Source of the DNA: Chitinophagaceae bacterium
GTDB taxonomy: Bacteria; Bacteroidota; Bacteroidia; Chitinophagales; Chitinophagaceae
DNA: 64,000 nucleotides
Direction of reading: 5' to 3'
NCBI GenBank assembly: GCA_017307755.1
Contig: JAFKGQ010000004.1
Span: 372,001-436,000, forward strand
The position numbers were made by a program, and so were the translations under genes. A model generated the notes under the pieces. It was not told the origin of the DNA and did not search any database. It saw only the letters and a list, made by a program, of their open reading frames with translations. This document shows, piece by piece, positions 1 to 9,623 of this stretch. Position 1 is the stretch's first letter; every line of letters starts with the position of its first letter.

Positions 1-1
1 T

Positions 2-397
2 ATGGAAAGGACAACCCAGTCACAATTCTCCATTTTTCATATTCAAAAAGGACATGGTGACGAATTGATCGGAAAGGCCCAAACATACATAGAGAAAAAT
101 CTTTACAGAAAGATATCTTTTGAAAAGCTTGCTTCGCAGTTTGCCATCAGCAGAAGAAACTTTGACCGGCGGTTTATAAAAGCCACCGGCAATACGCCGA
201 TGGAATATCTTCAGCGTATAAAAATGGAGACGGCAAAACAGGAGCTTGAAAAAGGCCGTAAGACAGTATGTGAAATTATGAACGATGTGGGCTATACAGA
301 CGATAAAGCGTTCAGGGAAGTTTTTAAAAGGATAACGGGATTATCGCCGGTGGATTATCGGAATAAATTTAATAAGGAAAGCATGGGGTCATGGTAA
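2..397 (+). CDS. AraC-family transcriptional regulator, C-terminal part (5' truncated by window edge)
   Basis: The 131 visible residues form an AraC/XylS DNA-binding domain with two helix-turn-helix units, roughly residues 40-61 and 88-110, ending in the family's typical 'G-x-S-P-x-x-Y-R' segment (residues 113-120). The sequence before it (about residues 1-25) resembles the linker that joins a GlxA-type DJ-1/PfpI amidotransferase-like domain to the DNA-binding domain. The gene therefore very probably starts upstream of the window, and the ATG at base 2 is an internal methionine. It ends 4 bases before the convergent response-regulator gene. The effector and target genes cannot be told from this fragment. 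Confidence 0.85.
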   Translation: MERTTQSQFSIFHIQKGHGDELIGKAQTYIEKNLYRKISFEKLASQFAISRRNFDRRFIKATGNTPMEYLQRIKMETAKQELEKGRKTVCEIMNDVGYTDDKAFREVFKRITGLSPVDYRNKFNKESMGSW

Positions 398-401
398 GCG
401 G

Positions 402-1040
402 CTAGCTCAGCGTACGGGTATTGAACACCTGCGCCAGTTTGCTTAATTCGATTATATTGGAAACACCCAGCTTCTGCATGATATTTGATTTGTGTGTGCT
501 GATGGTCGAAATATGGACGGATAGGATGCCGGCAATATCAGAAACGTTCTTTCCATTGATCAGATGATGCATAATCTCTACCTCCCTGTGTGAGAGGGTT
601 TCAAACGGGTTTGCCATCCTTCCTTCCAGCGCCGCAGTGGTCCATGTCTCTTTCAGACCGGGACTCAGATATTTTTTGTTGTTCAGGATGTTCACAATAG
701 CTTTCCGGATCTCAGAAGGGGGGGCTTCCTTATTGATAAAGCCTTTTGCTCCCAACTGGAGGTAATTTTTTGCATATACTTCTTCGCTGTTCATAGTCAG
801 GATGAGGACTTTCTGTTCCGGCCGAAGAGCAAGTATATTTTTCAACAAGGCAAATGAGTCCGTCAGGGGCATAGAGATATCCAGGATGACCAGGTCATAC
901 GCGCTGGATCTGATCTTCTCCCAGGTGCAGTCTCCGTTGCGGCATTCATCGATCTCCGCCTGTATGAATTCTTCTTTTATGAGAAAAATGAGCCCGGTCC
1001 TTACAATGTTATGATCATCAGCGATCAGGATCTTTTTCAT
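402..1040 (-). CDS. NarL/FixJ-type response regulator
   Basis: This is a 212-residue cytoplasmic two-component response regulator. The receiver domain (residues 1-120) has the acidic pair D8-D9, the phosphoacceptor D54, T82 and K104. A LuxR-type helix-turn-helix (about residues 148-208) should bind DNA. It lies 13 bases downstream of a propeller histidine kinase on the same strand, so the two should be co-transcribed and form a signalling pair. Target genes are unknown; the neighbouring secreted T9SS protein and SusC/SusD genes are candidates by position only. Confidence 0.93.
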   Translation of the reverse strand: MKKILIADDHNIVRTGLIFLIKEEFIQAEIDECRNGDCTWEKIRSSAYDLVILDISMPLTDSFALLKNILALRPEQKVLILTMNSEEVYAKNYLQLGAKGFINKEAPPSEIRKAIVNILNNKKYLSPGLKETWTTAALEGRMANPFETLSHREVEIMHHLINGKNVSDIAGILSVHISTISTHKSNIMQKLGVSNIIELSKLAQVFNTRTLS

Positions 1041-1053
1041 ATTTGCATTAAAT

Positions 1054-4000
1054 TTATGCTATTTTAATGGTATTACTGAATAATAGGGTTACCCGGTTGC
1101 CCGTACCGCCCAGTGTATCTATGTGTAGCTTTCCCTCTAGCTTGGATAATAACTCCAGGATGATCTTATAACCCAGGCCCTGATTATCATTATGTGCCTG
1201 GTAAGTATTATTAAGGAGGGCATCCGTCAGGTGTTTGTCCATGCTTTTGCCGGTGTCGGTTATGGTGATGCGAATGGTATCTGTAGTCTGTGTGGCTTCA
1301 ATCCTGATCTCTCCATCGATGGTGTATTTGTTGGCATTGTCTGTAAGGTTGCGGATGAGCAGCTTCAATATATTGGTGTCGGAGATCAGCGCAACGGATG
1401 GAGGAACCAGGTTGAGCACTGTATTATGGCGCATGTCGGCTCCGGGTTCGTAGAGGGAGACGATCTCTCCGACAATCTCGCGCAGGTCGATCCTTTCCCG
1501 CCGTACGACAAAACCTTCCTTCTGCGCATTTATCCATATGAGGAAGTCCTGTACGAATGCATACAGGTCTTGCGTTGCATTCCGGAACTTTTCCAACATT
1601 TCATCCATGGTTGAGCCCGTCACCTGTCTGCGATGCTCATAGATATGATCGGCCAGCATATGCAGGAAGCGGAGGGGTGAGCGCAGGTCGTGCAAAATAA
1701 TTGCGATCATCTTTTCTTTTACCCGGTTGCTTTCGGACAATGCCAGGGTCCTCTCCTCCACCTTTTTTTCCAGATCCCGGGACCTTTGGGCCTGCCGGCG
1801 ATATCTAAGCCAAAAGATAAAGGGGAGGATGCTGACAGCCGTCACTGCCGCCAGGAGCCGGAACCAAATTGTCTCATACCAGTAGGGGAGTATGGTCCAG
1901 CGGACCGTCTTATAGCTATAGCCAGAATTACCGTCCTGTTTCCGGATGGTCAGGGTGTACCTTCCTTTGCGCAGACCGGTGAGCGCCAACTTTTCGTCTT
2001 CATTCAACGGGTGCCATTTGTTGTCCAGCTCCTTTATGGAATATTCCAGGTGCAAATTAGCGTGATTGCCAAAGTAGGGAGAAGAGATCGAAAAGACCAG
2101 GGGGCCGGTGTGCTGCTTCTCCTCGAAGTTGTCAGCAGAAGATATTTCCCTGTCGTCCATGCCGACACGTTCGATAAATATGGCATGATCGGGTGGTACG
2201 ATCGTTATGCTGTCCGGATCGAATTGTACCAATCCATCCAGGGAGGGTAGGGAGAAACGCCCGTCCCTGGTAACGATGCCGCAAGGGGTGCAGCCCCCAT
2301 TGAATTCGTTGCTGGCAAATCCTGAAGACTTGTCGAAATAATAATAAAATACATTGTCGTTATTGCCGGATGCATAACTGTCCAACTCTTTTTTTGCAAC
2401 CCTGAACAACCCTTTGTTCGTGGGCAGCCAGAAATAACCGCGTTTGTCTTCCATGAAACAGTGGACGGTGGCAAGGTTGTTATGGGGATCCATTGGCATT
2501 TTGAGGAAGCGTTGTCCATCGTATTTATAAAAACCCTGACCGTAGGTGCCGAGCCAGATACTCCCGTCTTTTGCTTTATGAATTGCTCTTACGGAGGCTT
2601 TCTCCAGTCCAGGCTGACGGGCAAGCGTCCCGCGGATCAGGTCGTATGAAAATAGTCCGGCTGAAGTCCCGATCCATAGCTCATTGGGGGATATCTCCCG
2701 GATAACCTGTATTTCAGCTCCCTGCAGCAATGCCGGATAATGCAGTAAAATGGTTACGTCTTTTCCCCGAAGCCGGAATAATTCACTCCGATTACTGTAC
2801 AGGATATCTTTATCACCTGCCTCCAGGATGGAAGTGAGCCAATCACCCATGTAGATAGCACTGACAGTTCCATGCAGCCCGGGATCAGTCCTTCTTAAGG
2901 AATCATAGGAAGAATACCAAATATGACCATCTGGTGATTGGAGAAAGGAATGGTCATAGACCCCTGGTGACGGCTTATTTATCTGTCTATGCCGGTCCAG
3001 GACGCCGGAGGAGGTCAAAATCCTGCCATCCGATAACTCTGCCTGCCCATACAGGCTATTGATTGCGTAGTTGTCGCTGTTGAAAGCCAGCCGCCCGAAT
3101 TGGTGTTTTTTGAGAATGTACAATCCACTTGTTGCTGTACCGACATATAATATCCGGCTCCCCTCGTCATATATCAGGCAACTGATGTCCCTGATGGATG
3201 TATTGGCAGCCAATGTATCGACATCCAACTGTCCGTTCTGTAAATGGAACAACAGGATATTTCCTTTGTAAACGAGAAAGGTGTGGCTGGTATCCCTTAT
3301 GGCTTTAAAGGTGGCTTGTATAGGATAAGGGCCTGCCACGTCAGCCTGGCTAAAGATTTGTTGCAGCGGAGCGCTGATGCTGATGTTTTTTTGCAGCCGG
3401 CCTTCCTTGTAAGCATAGATATGATTCGACCTGTCTACAGATATGAACACATCTCCCACCAGGAATTGGAGCTTTGGGGCAGAAGAGGAAATTTCAGGAA
3501 GAAGACGAATGCCGGCTGTGCTCTCATCAAGAAAATAGCAGACGGAATCTTTTCTATAATAAGTCTTTTTTTCACTGACAGTGAACAGGTCGCCATTGTG
3601 GCTCAGTTCTTTCAGCAGACGCTTGAATGCCGCAGGACCGGCCGCGCCTCCCCACTTTTTATAGATATTGGCAAAAGAAAATATCCGGTTGTTCAACCGG
3701 TTGACTTGATAAGGATTGGCGGAGAGGAGGCTGTCTTCGGCCAACTGGTAATCGGCTGTTACCGTCAAAATACGGTAGGGGGTCGCCTGCTCAATGAGTA
3801 CCTTCCCCGAGCCCTCCGCTAAACCCAACAGGAAACACCTATTGGACAATAGGGAAGGGGAGTTGCCCATATTGTATTCCCTGAGGTTTCTGCCATCGAA
3901 GCGGACCAGGCCCATTTCCGTAGCCATCCAGAGAAAGCCGTTCCTGTCGAAGGCCATGCCCTTAATGCTGTTCTGTGGAAGACCGTTATCGCTGTTGTAA

Positions 4001-4098
4001 TTGATGACGCTGTACCCGGGCAGGTTTTGAGCCGTTAACGCCAGCGACAGGGACAAGCTAATCAGAGTTGAAATAGACGATCTTATGTTTAAGGACAT
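1054..4098 (-). CDS. Membrane sensor histidine kinase with two-component propeller and Y_Y_Y domains
   Basis: This 1014-residue sensor begins with a signal peptide (to about residue 23). A periplasmic region of repeated 'two-component regulator propeller' blades follows, for example 'G-L-P-Q-N-S-I' and 'D-R-N-G-F-L-W-M-A-T', then a Y_Y_Y domain near residues 650-735 and one membrane helix near 745-765. The cytoplasmic kinase core has a HisKA helix with phosphoacceptor H803 in 'L-H-D-L-R-S-P-L', and an HATPase_c domain with its N box near 917, a 'DTG' box near 948 and a 'GLG' box near 974. There is no receiver domain fused at the C-terminus, unlike many Bacteroidota hybrids; the separate NarL-type regulator 13 bases downstream fills that role. 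The ligand is unknown; propeller sensors of this type often monitor polysaccharide breakdown products. Confidence 0.93.
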   Translation of the reverse strand: MSLNIRSSISTLISLSLSLALTAQNLPGYSVINYNSDNGLPQNSIKGMAFDRNGFLWMATEMGLVRFDGRNLREYNMGNSPSLLSNRCFLLGLAEGSGKVLIEQATPYRILTVTADYQLAEDSLLSANPYQVNRLNNRIFSFANIYKKWGGAAGPAAFKRLLKELSHNGDLFTVSEKKTYYRKDSVCYFLDESTAGIRLLPEISSSAPKLQFLVGDVFISVDRSNHIYAYKEGRLQKNISISAPLQQIFSQADVAGPYPIQATFKAIRDTSHTFLVYKGNILLFHLQNGQLDVDTLAANTSIRDISCLIYDEGSRILYVGTATSGLYILKKHQFGRLAFNSDNYAINSLYGQAELSDGRILTSSGVLDRHRQINKPSPGVYDHSFLQSPDGHIWYSSYDSLRRTDPGLHGTVSAIYMGDWLTSILEAGDKDILYSNRSELFRLRGKDVTILLHYPALLQGAEIQVIREISPNELWIGTSAGLFSYDLIRGTLARQPGLEKASVRAIHKAKDGSIWLGTYGQGFYKYDGQRFLKMPMDPHNNLATVHCFMEDKRGYFWLPTNKGLFRVAKKELDSYASGNNDNVFYYYFDKSSGFASNEFNGGCTPCGIVTRDGRFSLPSLDGLVQFDPDSITIVPPDHAIFIERVGMDDREISSADNFEEKQHTGPLVFSISSPYFGNHANLHLEYSIKELDNKWHPLNEDEKLALTGLRKGRYTLTIRKQDGNSGYSYKTVRWTILPYWYETIWFRLLAAVTAVSILPFIFWLRYRRQAQRSRDLEKKVEERTLALSESNRVKEKMIAIILHDLRSPLRFLHMLADHIYEHRRQVTGSTMDEMLEKFRNATQDLYAFVQDFLIWINAQKEGFVVRRERIDLREIVGEIVSLYEPGADMRHNTVLNLVPPSVALISDTNILKLLIRNLTDNANKYTIDGEIRIEATQTTDTIRITITDTGKSMDKHLTDALLNNTYQAHNDNQGLGYKIILELLSKLEGKLHIDTLGGTGNRVTLLFSNTIKIA

Positions 4099-4145
4099 GG
4101 TCTGGGGCTGTGCTTACTAAAGTTCCAACATTATTTGATATTATA

Positions 4146-6236
4146 CTAATGACGGATAGACATTTTTACTTTATCATAATTTATTCCATTAAATAGTTCT
4201 AGTATATAAATGCCGGCAGGCAGTTCCTGCAGATGGTCCAGCAACACAGTGTTCACTCCCCGTACCGCCGGGTATTGTCTGTTCCAGAAGGATTTGCCGC
4301 TGAGATCAAGCAGCCGGACGGACATGAAACCGTCGCGATCATTTATAAAGTTAAGCATGGCCGACGCCAGGACGGGATTGGGTGTTATGGTCGGGGTGAA
4401 GGCCGGCAGGGACAACTGTATGGGGACGACTTTGCTGAATTGATAATCACCCGTAAGGTCGATTTCCCGGATGCGATAAAAGACTGTCGGGGTATTATTA
4501 TAAGTTGGTGCATCGGTGTAACTGTACTGTTGTGTCAGGGCGCCGGCCGGCTTGGGAGAGATCGTTGCAACTGCCAGAAAGGTTGTACCGTCTGCGCTTC
4601 GTTCTACCTGATATTTCTGTACGTTTTCTTCCCGGGTGGTTTGCCAGCTGACAACGATATGCCCGTTGTCAGGCCGGGCTGAGGCGGAGAGAAAATGTAT
4701 GGGGAGCAGACCGTTGCAAATGATCGGGAAATAAGGGGTCTGATTGATCCTGATCGACTGGGAAGAGTCGCCTGCCAATCCGTCCGCTGCGCCATAAGTC
4801 CCGCCTCCGGCTGTAACGCCTGCTGCACCATATTTGACCGTGACGGTACCCAGGGTTTTATTGCTATAAACGACACCGCCACCACCGCCGCCGCCGGGGC
4901 CATGCTGTGCTCCTGCACCTGTATTGCTGGCGCCGGCACTGCCATTGGCATTGACCGTCAGACCCGGTGCTGTCGCTCCCGTGACGATGAGGACACTACC
5001 TCCTGCTCCCCCTCCTCCGGTGCCGTCATTTTGAACAGTGGTTTTAGGCGCGGCCCCGTTTGCCAGGATGGAGCCTGTGCCGGTGATGGAGCCTGCCGTG
5101 AGGATCACGATGCCGCCGCCCGGCGCCCCGCTACTGGCAAAGCCATCCAAAGCAGCGTCCCCTGTTCCGCCGTCGCTGCTGCCGGCCCCGCCGCCGCCGC
5201 CCATTACCAGCCGGGAGGGTGAATGCTGTGCAAAGACAGCGCCGGGTTTTCCGCCGGTAGTAAGATTGGAGTTCCAGCTATTCCCCCCGATGCCTCCTGT
5301 TCCGCCGTTGCTGCCGCCACCGCCTCCGGCATTATTGCTGTTGGTGGAGGGCTGTCCATCCGTGGCGCCGCCACCTGCATTTCCCGGTGCGCCTCTGTCA
5401 TAGCTGCCGCCGGGATAGCCTTCCGAACCGCTGTTGATCAATCCGGTGGCGTTCAGCGAATCGAGATAGAGGGGCGTTCCTGCAATACCTTCTCCTTTGG
5501 ATCCCCCTGCCTTTTTGGTAGACGAGGCTACATAATCCGCGGGCAAGCCCGAGGTTCCACTGTTATAGTTCTTGCCGCCTCCCCCCCGGAAACCCAGGCC
5601 GGAAGCGTCTATCTTATGCCCGTTCATATTGAGGACATAGGAGACATAGAAGTCGATGACTCCACCTGTCAACCCATTCCACCCGGGAGGCCTGATATCG
5701 GCGCTCAGTGTCGCATTATAATACATAGGGATCCGGATGACCTGGTAGCGGTATTGGCCATCCGTACCGAAATTCGCATTTTTATAGCTATGTGCAAGAC
5801 CGTACTGGACTGTAAGTGTCCCTCCTGTCAGGGGTACCGCATTGGTAGCGACAGCGTACTCCATTTGTCCGGCCATTAGCTGCGCATTGTTCAGGTAGCC
5901 GCTGCCCGTGCCCGAACCGTCTCCATATGTCGATCCATTTGTCGGGTTTATCTGCGCTCCCTGCATCTGGATGATCAGCACGATATCAAAGGCGCTGATG
6001 GGAACCGTGCCATATCCGGAGGTGCTGGCACTGCCCAGTATGATGCTGGTGGCGCCTGCGGCTACGGAAGCTTGGGCGCCGGGGTAATAGGTGTTGGGAT
6101 AGGTGGTGATGCTGGTCGTGGAAGAGGTCGGACAGCTTTGGGCTTTTACGAAGGAATAGGAAAAGAGAAAAAATGTTGTTAGGATGTATACGCTCACTTC
6201 AGCCATGCTGCTTTTTAACAGAGAATACTTTTTCAT
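4146..6236 (-). CDS. Glycine-rich secreted protein with T9SS type A sorting domain
   Basis: This 696-residue exported protein has a signal peptide ending near residue 33 (after 'V-K-A-Q') and an N-terminal region of about 180 residues. A long Gly/Ala/Ser-rich stretch (about 215-490) with many GGGGG-type runs follows. A fibronectin-like segment then leads to a C-terminal T9SS type A signal (about 615-696), recognisable by 'ITPNP', 'LLDLSGK' and 'L-P-A-G-I-Y-I-L'. The signal means passage through the outer membrane and release or anchoring at the cell surface. The glycine-rich domain is GC-rich, which produces long open frames on the other strand that are not genes. No enzyme motif was recognised; an adhesin or matrix protein is a reasonable guess. 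A bacteroidal -7 box and a leader hairpin lie upstream. Confidence 0.88.
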   Translation of the reverse strand: MKKYSLLKSSMAEVSVYILTTFFLFSYSFVKAQSCPTSSTTSITTYPNTYYPGAQASVAAGATSIILGSASTSGYGTVPISAFDIVLIIQMQGAQINPTNGSTYGDGSGTGSGYLNNAQLMAGQMEYAVATNAVPLTGGTLTVQYGLAHSYKNANFGTDGQYRYQVIRIPMYYNATLSADIRPPGWNGLTGGVIDFYVSYVLNMNGHKIDASGLGFRGGGGKNYNSGTSGLPADYVASSTKKAGGSKGEGIAGTPLYLDSLNATGLINSGSEGYPGGSYDRGAPGNAGGGATDGQPSTNSNNAGGGGGSNGGTGGIGGNSWNSNLTTGGKPGAVFAQHSPSRLVMGGGGGAGSSDGGTGDAALDGFASSGAPGGGIVILTAGSITGTGSILANGAAPKTTVQNDGTGGGGAGGSVLIVTGATAPGLTVNANGSAGASNTGAGAQHGPGGGGGGGVVYSNKTLGTVTVKYGAAGVTAGGGTYGAADGLAGDSSQSIRINQTPYFPIICNGLLPIHFLSASARPDNGHIVVSWQTTREENVQKYQVERSADGTTFLAVATISPKPAGALTQQYSYTDAPTYNNTPTVFYRIREIDLTGDYQFSKVVPIQLSLPAFTPTITPNPVLASAMLNFINDRDGFMSVRLLDLSGKSFWNRQYPAVRGVNTVLLDHLQELPAGIYILELFNGINYDKVKMSIRH

Positions 6237-6262
6237 TGTGAGATCGGATTTTAGGGGTATGG

Positions 6263-6284
6263 AAAGGCCTGATCGCAGGCCTTT
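6263..6284 (-). promoter_or_regulatory. Leader hairpin of the T9SS protein mRNA
   Basis: A perfect 9-bp inverted repeat (AAAGGCCTG ... CAGGCCTTT, 6263-6271 with 6276-6284) surrounds a 4-base loop. It starts about 5 bases after the -7 box at 6297-6290 on the minus strand, so the transcript would begin at or within a few bases of the stem. The start codon at 6236 is 26 bases further on. It could be a 5'-end stabilising structure; without a T-tract in the right place it does not look like a terminator. Confidence 0.5.
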
Positions 6285-6289
6285 GCCGA

Positions 6290-6297
6290 CAAAGATA
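6290..6297 (-). promoter_or_regulatory. Bacteroidal -7 promoter box for the T9SS type A gene
   Basis: Read on the minus strand this is TATCTTTG, an exact match to the Bacteroidota -7 consensus TAnnTTTG. The start codon at 6236 lies 53 bases downstream. No TTTG is seen at the expected -33 spacing, so the call rests on the -7 box and its position. Confidence 0.5.
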
Positions 6298-6523
6298 TAC
6301 GTATCCCCGAGCCGTGGAAGTGCTTAAGTGTTAGCGCATAGGGGCGTCTCCAACTATTACGAGAGCCTGTTAGTCAAAGCTGGTGGTGGAATGATCCTGT
6401 GTGTCGCGCGGAAGTTAAGCTATTGACAGACAATTAAGTGTCGGCGTTTGTTATCAAATTATGTTAGTATCATTACCCTAATGTTATTTAAGCGGAACCC
6501 CGGGCTAATACAAGAATACTAAA

Positions 6524-6531
6524 TACCTTCG
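6524..6531 (+). promoter_or_regulatory. Possible -7 box for the susC-susD operon
   Basis: TACCTTCG matches TAnnTTTG at all but one fixed position and lies 37 bases before the susC start. No convincing -33 TTTG accompanies it, so this is tentative. Confidence 0.3.
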
Positions 6532-6568
6532 CGCCGCTATCCTTAATTGATCTATAAACCAAAACACC

Positions 6569-9500
6569 ATGTCAGAACGAAAATTCGCGACACTCACAGC
6601 CTTTTGGCTCATTTTGATCCCACTTTTTACATTACATTCAGCTTATGGTTTTACAAGTCCGGAAAAATTCAAACTGGAGTTTTCTCCCTTTCAGTCTGCA
6701 ATAAGAATATCGGGAAAGGTTAGTCAGTCTGACGGCACGGCTCTGGCGGGAGCTACTGTTGCTGTCAAGGGCGGTCATCAGTCGGTCACCACCGACAAGG
6801 GCGGCAATTTCAGTATAACAGTGCCCGATGCGAATGCAACGCTTATTATTTCATACGTTGGGTTTACCACCCGGGAAGTTCAGGTAAACGACAGGACACA
6901 GATCGATGTAACCCTGCAATCGGCCTCTACAGAGCTTACCAATGTGGTGGTCATGGGATACGGCACGCAAACAAAAAGAGATGTTACCGGCGCTGTAAAA
7001 TCCCTAAAAACAGAGGATTTTAACCGCGGGGTGGTCGTATCTCCGCAACAGCTGATCCAGGGCAAGGCGGCCGGCGTGAATGTTATCTCCTCCAGCGGAG
7101 AGCCCGGAGCGTCCATGAGCATCTCTATCAGAGGGCCAGGCGGCATACGTACCGGCAATACCCCTCTTTTTGTAGTGGATGGACTGCCGTTGGACAACTC
7201 TTCTACGAATGGGGGTAGTACGCTGACCTCAGCCGCTCCACCAGGAGCGAGTGATCCGCTGAGCTTTATCAATCCATCGGACATTGTGTCCATCGACGTA
7301 TTAAAGGATGCATCCGCCACCGCGATCTATGGTTCCCGCGGGGCTAACGGTGTGATCATCATTACGACAAAAAAGGGGAAGGCCGGGTCTTCTGTTCTTT
7401 CGCTTTCCGCCAACCTGGGCGTTTCAAAAATGGCCAGGGCGCTTCCAGTCTATTCAGCCGCCGAATTCCGGAAGATCGTCCCCGAGATCGGTGGTACACT
7501 GGATGATAAAGGCGGCAATACCGACTGGCAAAAACTTATAACGAGGACCGCCCTGACCCAGAATTATAATGTGGGACTTAGCGGCGGGGCGGACAAATTG
7601 ACCTACTACGCCTCTTTTAGCGCACAAAGACAGGAAGGCATTATCAAAAATAATAAATTGGACAGGTATACGGGCAGGTTTAATGCTACCCAAAAATTCC
7701 TGGATGACAGACTGATCATCGATGCCGTCCTGAATTATTCGGGTACGAACAATGTTCGCCCTCCATTTGGTATCGGGGAGGCTTTGACCAATAATCCCAC
7801 CTATCCGGCGTATGACTCGACGGGCAAGCCGGCCGTGTACCTGAACATCAGCAACCCCCTGATCTATTTCAACCTGGATCAGGATGTCTCTACCATCAAC
7901 CGATTTATAGGCAATCTGACACCCTCCTTTAAGATCATAAAAGGTCTGGTCTACAAGCTCAACTTTGGTATCGATAATTCGACAGGCACTCGGAATTACC
8001 AGAGCCTGGCCAGCGCAGTCCCTTCCCGGCTGGGCAGTCTGGAAACGGTGTATTCCACCAACAGGAATACGCTGATCGAGAACTATCTGACCTATTCATT
8101 TGTAAAGTCGGTGCATAATCTGTCCGTATTGGCGGGTTATTCCTATCAAAAGTTCTTTATCCAGACAAGGGATTATCTAACGGTGAACTATCCGGTGGGT
8201 AATATCCAACCCATTTATGACCCAAGCACGGGACAGCCGGCATCTACGAACAACAACACCGCAAGAGGTTCCGCCACGGTCAATGAACAGCAATCATTCT
8301 TTGGACGTTTGACCTATCAATATGATAACAAATACCTGGCAACCGTGAACTTCAGGGCCGACGGATCTACAAAATTCGGTAGCAATAACAAATACGGCTA
8401 TTTCCCCTCTTTCTCACTGGGCTGGATCCTTACAGAGGAGGATTTTATGAAGGACGCCACATTTTTCAGCAACTTAAAGCTAAGAGCAGGATGGGGTAGG
8501 ACAGGTAACCAGGAAATACCCGCCAAAAAAACACAGCCTTTGTTTACAGCATCCGGCGGCAGCTACCCCCTATATCCAACAGGGAATTATCCCGCCAGCT
8601 ATACCTATGTAAGACCCGCCAACCCGAACCTTCAGTGGGAGGTGTCCAATCAAACAGACATAGGGCTTGAATTTGGATTATTTCAGGGAAGCCTGACAGG
8701 TACCGTCGATTATTTCAGAAAAACATCCAGCCATATCCTGCTGAAGGGTTATCCCGCTGACCCGGTACAACCGGCACAGGAATACTGGTCGAACATAAAA
8801 GACATGACCATCGACAACAACGGTCTGGAAGTAGAATTGAACTATTCCAAAAAGATCAACAATGATATGAACTTCTCGATAGGGGGTAATCTCACCAGCA
8901 TCCAGAATGAGGTGAAGCATTCACCCTATACCGTTATTACGACGGGTTCGGCGCAGGGATCCGGGCTGACCTCAGCAACTATCAACGGATATGTAAACGG
9001 TCATCCTATCGGATCGTTCTATATGCTGAAATATCTCGGCATTGGCGACAACGGCCTGAGCAAGTATGAAGATCGTGATAAGGACAATGTTATTACCGAT
9101 AAGGACAGACAGGTATTAGGGACGGCACTGCCCAACCTGCTATATGGCTTTTACGGCAGCTTTGGCTTTAAAGGGTTCAGTCTCCAGGCGAATTTCAACG
9201 GGGTATCCGGCAATAAGCTCTATGACAATACCGCCAATACCAACTTCTACAAAGCAAGACTGGCCAAGAGCGTAAATACTACGCCAGCCGCCGCTGCCGA
9301 GCCAAAGGAAAGTATCAGTAATGATGCCCGTGTCAGCAGCAGGTTCCTTAAAAGCGGCAGCTATCTGCGTTTAAATAACCTTTCTCTGGCCTACGATATC
9401 AATACAAAAAGCCTCGGCATCGATAAATGGGCAAAGGCTATCCGGATTTCGGCAACGGGACAGAACCTGTTTGTCGTTACAAAATATGACGGATTTGATC

Positions 9501-9610
9501 CCGAGGTCAATACCGACAGAAGTGATGACGGAGTATCTTCCTTTGGCATCGATTATAACAGCTATCCCAAAGCCAGGACCTTCCTTTTTGGTATTAATGT
9601 AACATTCTAA
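6569..9610 (+). CDS. SusC/RagA-family TonB-linked outer membrane protein
   Basis: This 1013-residue TonB-dependent transporter has a signal peptide to about residue 28. A carboxypeptidase-regulatory-like (CarbopepD_reg_2) domain follows near 47-128, containing 'I-S-G-K-V' and 'F-S-I-T-V'. The SusC signature 'NVVVMGYGTQTKRDVTGAV' follows, then a plug domain (about 130-240, with 'S-I-R-G-P-G-G-I' and 'D-A-S-A-T-A-I-Y-G-S-R-G-A-N-G-V') and a 22-strand type barrel ending 'F-G-I-N-V-T-F'. No STN domain is present, so signalling to a FecR anti-sigma partner is not expected. With the SusD-like lipoprotein 13 bases downstream it should form an outer-membrane bin-and-lid importer for an oligosaccharide or peptide. 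No glycoside hydrolase lies next to it, so the substrate is unknown. Confidence 0.95.
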   Translation: MSERKFATLTAFWLILIPLFTLHSAYGFTSPEKFKLEFSPFQSAIRISGKVSQSDGTALAGATVAVKGGHQSVTTDKGGNFSITVPDANATLIISYVGFTTREVQVNDRTQIDVTLQSASTELTNVVVMGYGTQTKRDVTGAVKSLKTEDFNRGVVVSPQQLIQGKAAGVNVISSSGEPGASMSISIRGPGGIRTGNTPLFVVDGLPLDNSSTNGGSTLTSAAPPGASDPLSFINPSDIVSIDVLKDASATAIYGSRGANGVIIITTKKGKAGSSVLSLSANLGVSKMARALPVYSAAEFRKIVPEIGGTLDDKGGNTDWQKLITRTALTQNYNVGLSGGADKLTYYASFSAQRQEGIIKNNKLDRYTGRFNATQKFLDDRLIIDAVLNYSGTNNVRPPFGIGEALTNNPTYPAYDSTGKPAVYLNISNPLIYFNLDQDVSTINRFIGNLTPSFKIIKGLVYKLNFGIDNSTGTRNYQSLASAVPSRLGSLETVYSTNRNTLIENYLTYSFVKSVHNLSVLAGYSYQKFFIQTRDYLTVNYPVGNIQPIYDPSTGQPASTNNNTARGSATVNEQQSFFGRLTYQYDNKYLATVNFRADGSTKFGSNNKYGYFPSFSLGWILTEEDFMKDATFFSNLKLRAGWGRTGNQEIPAKKTQPLFTASGGSYPLYPTGNYPASYTYVRPANPNLQWEVSNQTDIGLEFGLFQGSLTGTVDYFRKTSSHILLKGYPADPVQPAQEYWSNIKDMTIDNNGLEVELNYSKKINNDMNFSIGGNLTSIQNEVKHSPYTVITTGSAQGSGLTSATINGYVNGHPIGSFYMLKYLGIGDNGLSKYEDRDKDNVITDKDRQVLGTALPNLLYGFYGSFGFKGFSLQANFNGVSGNKLYDNTANTNFYKARLAKSVNTTPAAAAEPKESISNDARVSSRFLKSGSYLRLNNLSLAYDINTKSLGIDKWAKAIRISATGQNLFVVTKYDGFDPEVNTDRSDDGVSSFGIDYNSYPKARTFLFGINVTF

Positions 9611-9623
9611 AAAAGAACAGAAA

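Larger units (their letters stand above)
6237..6568. other. 332-base divergent intergenic region between T9SS protein and susC
   Basis: It holds the promoter and leader hairpin of the minus-strand T9SS gene (6263-6297) and a weak -7 box for susC (6524-6531). A short direct repeat, 'TTAAGTGT' followed by a two-base-variable 'nnGCG', occurs near 6324 and 6434. No open reading frame, tRNA or riboswitch-like fold was recognised in the rest. Confidence 0.5.

Noticed and set aside
4695..5403. Several long plus-strand frames opposite the glycine-rich T9SS gene
   Set aside because: They are Ala/Pro-rich readings of the complementary GGN codons and have no independent support.
6301..6523. Riboswitch or small RNA upstream of susC
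   Set aside because: No conserved riboswitch core, tRNA-like fold or terminator was visible; only short direct repeats.
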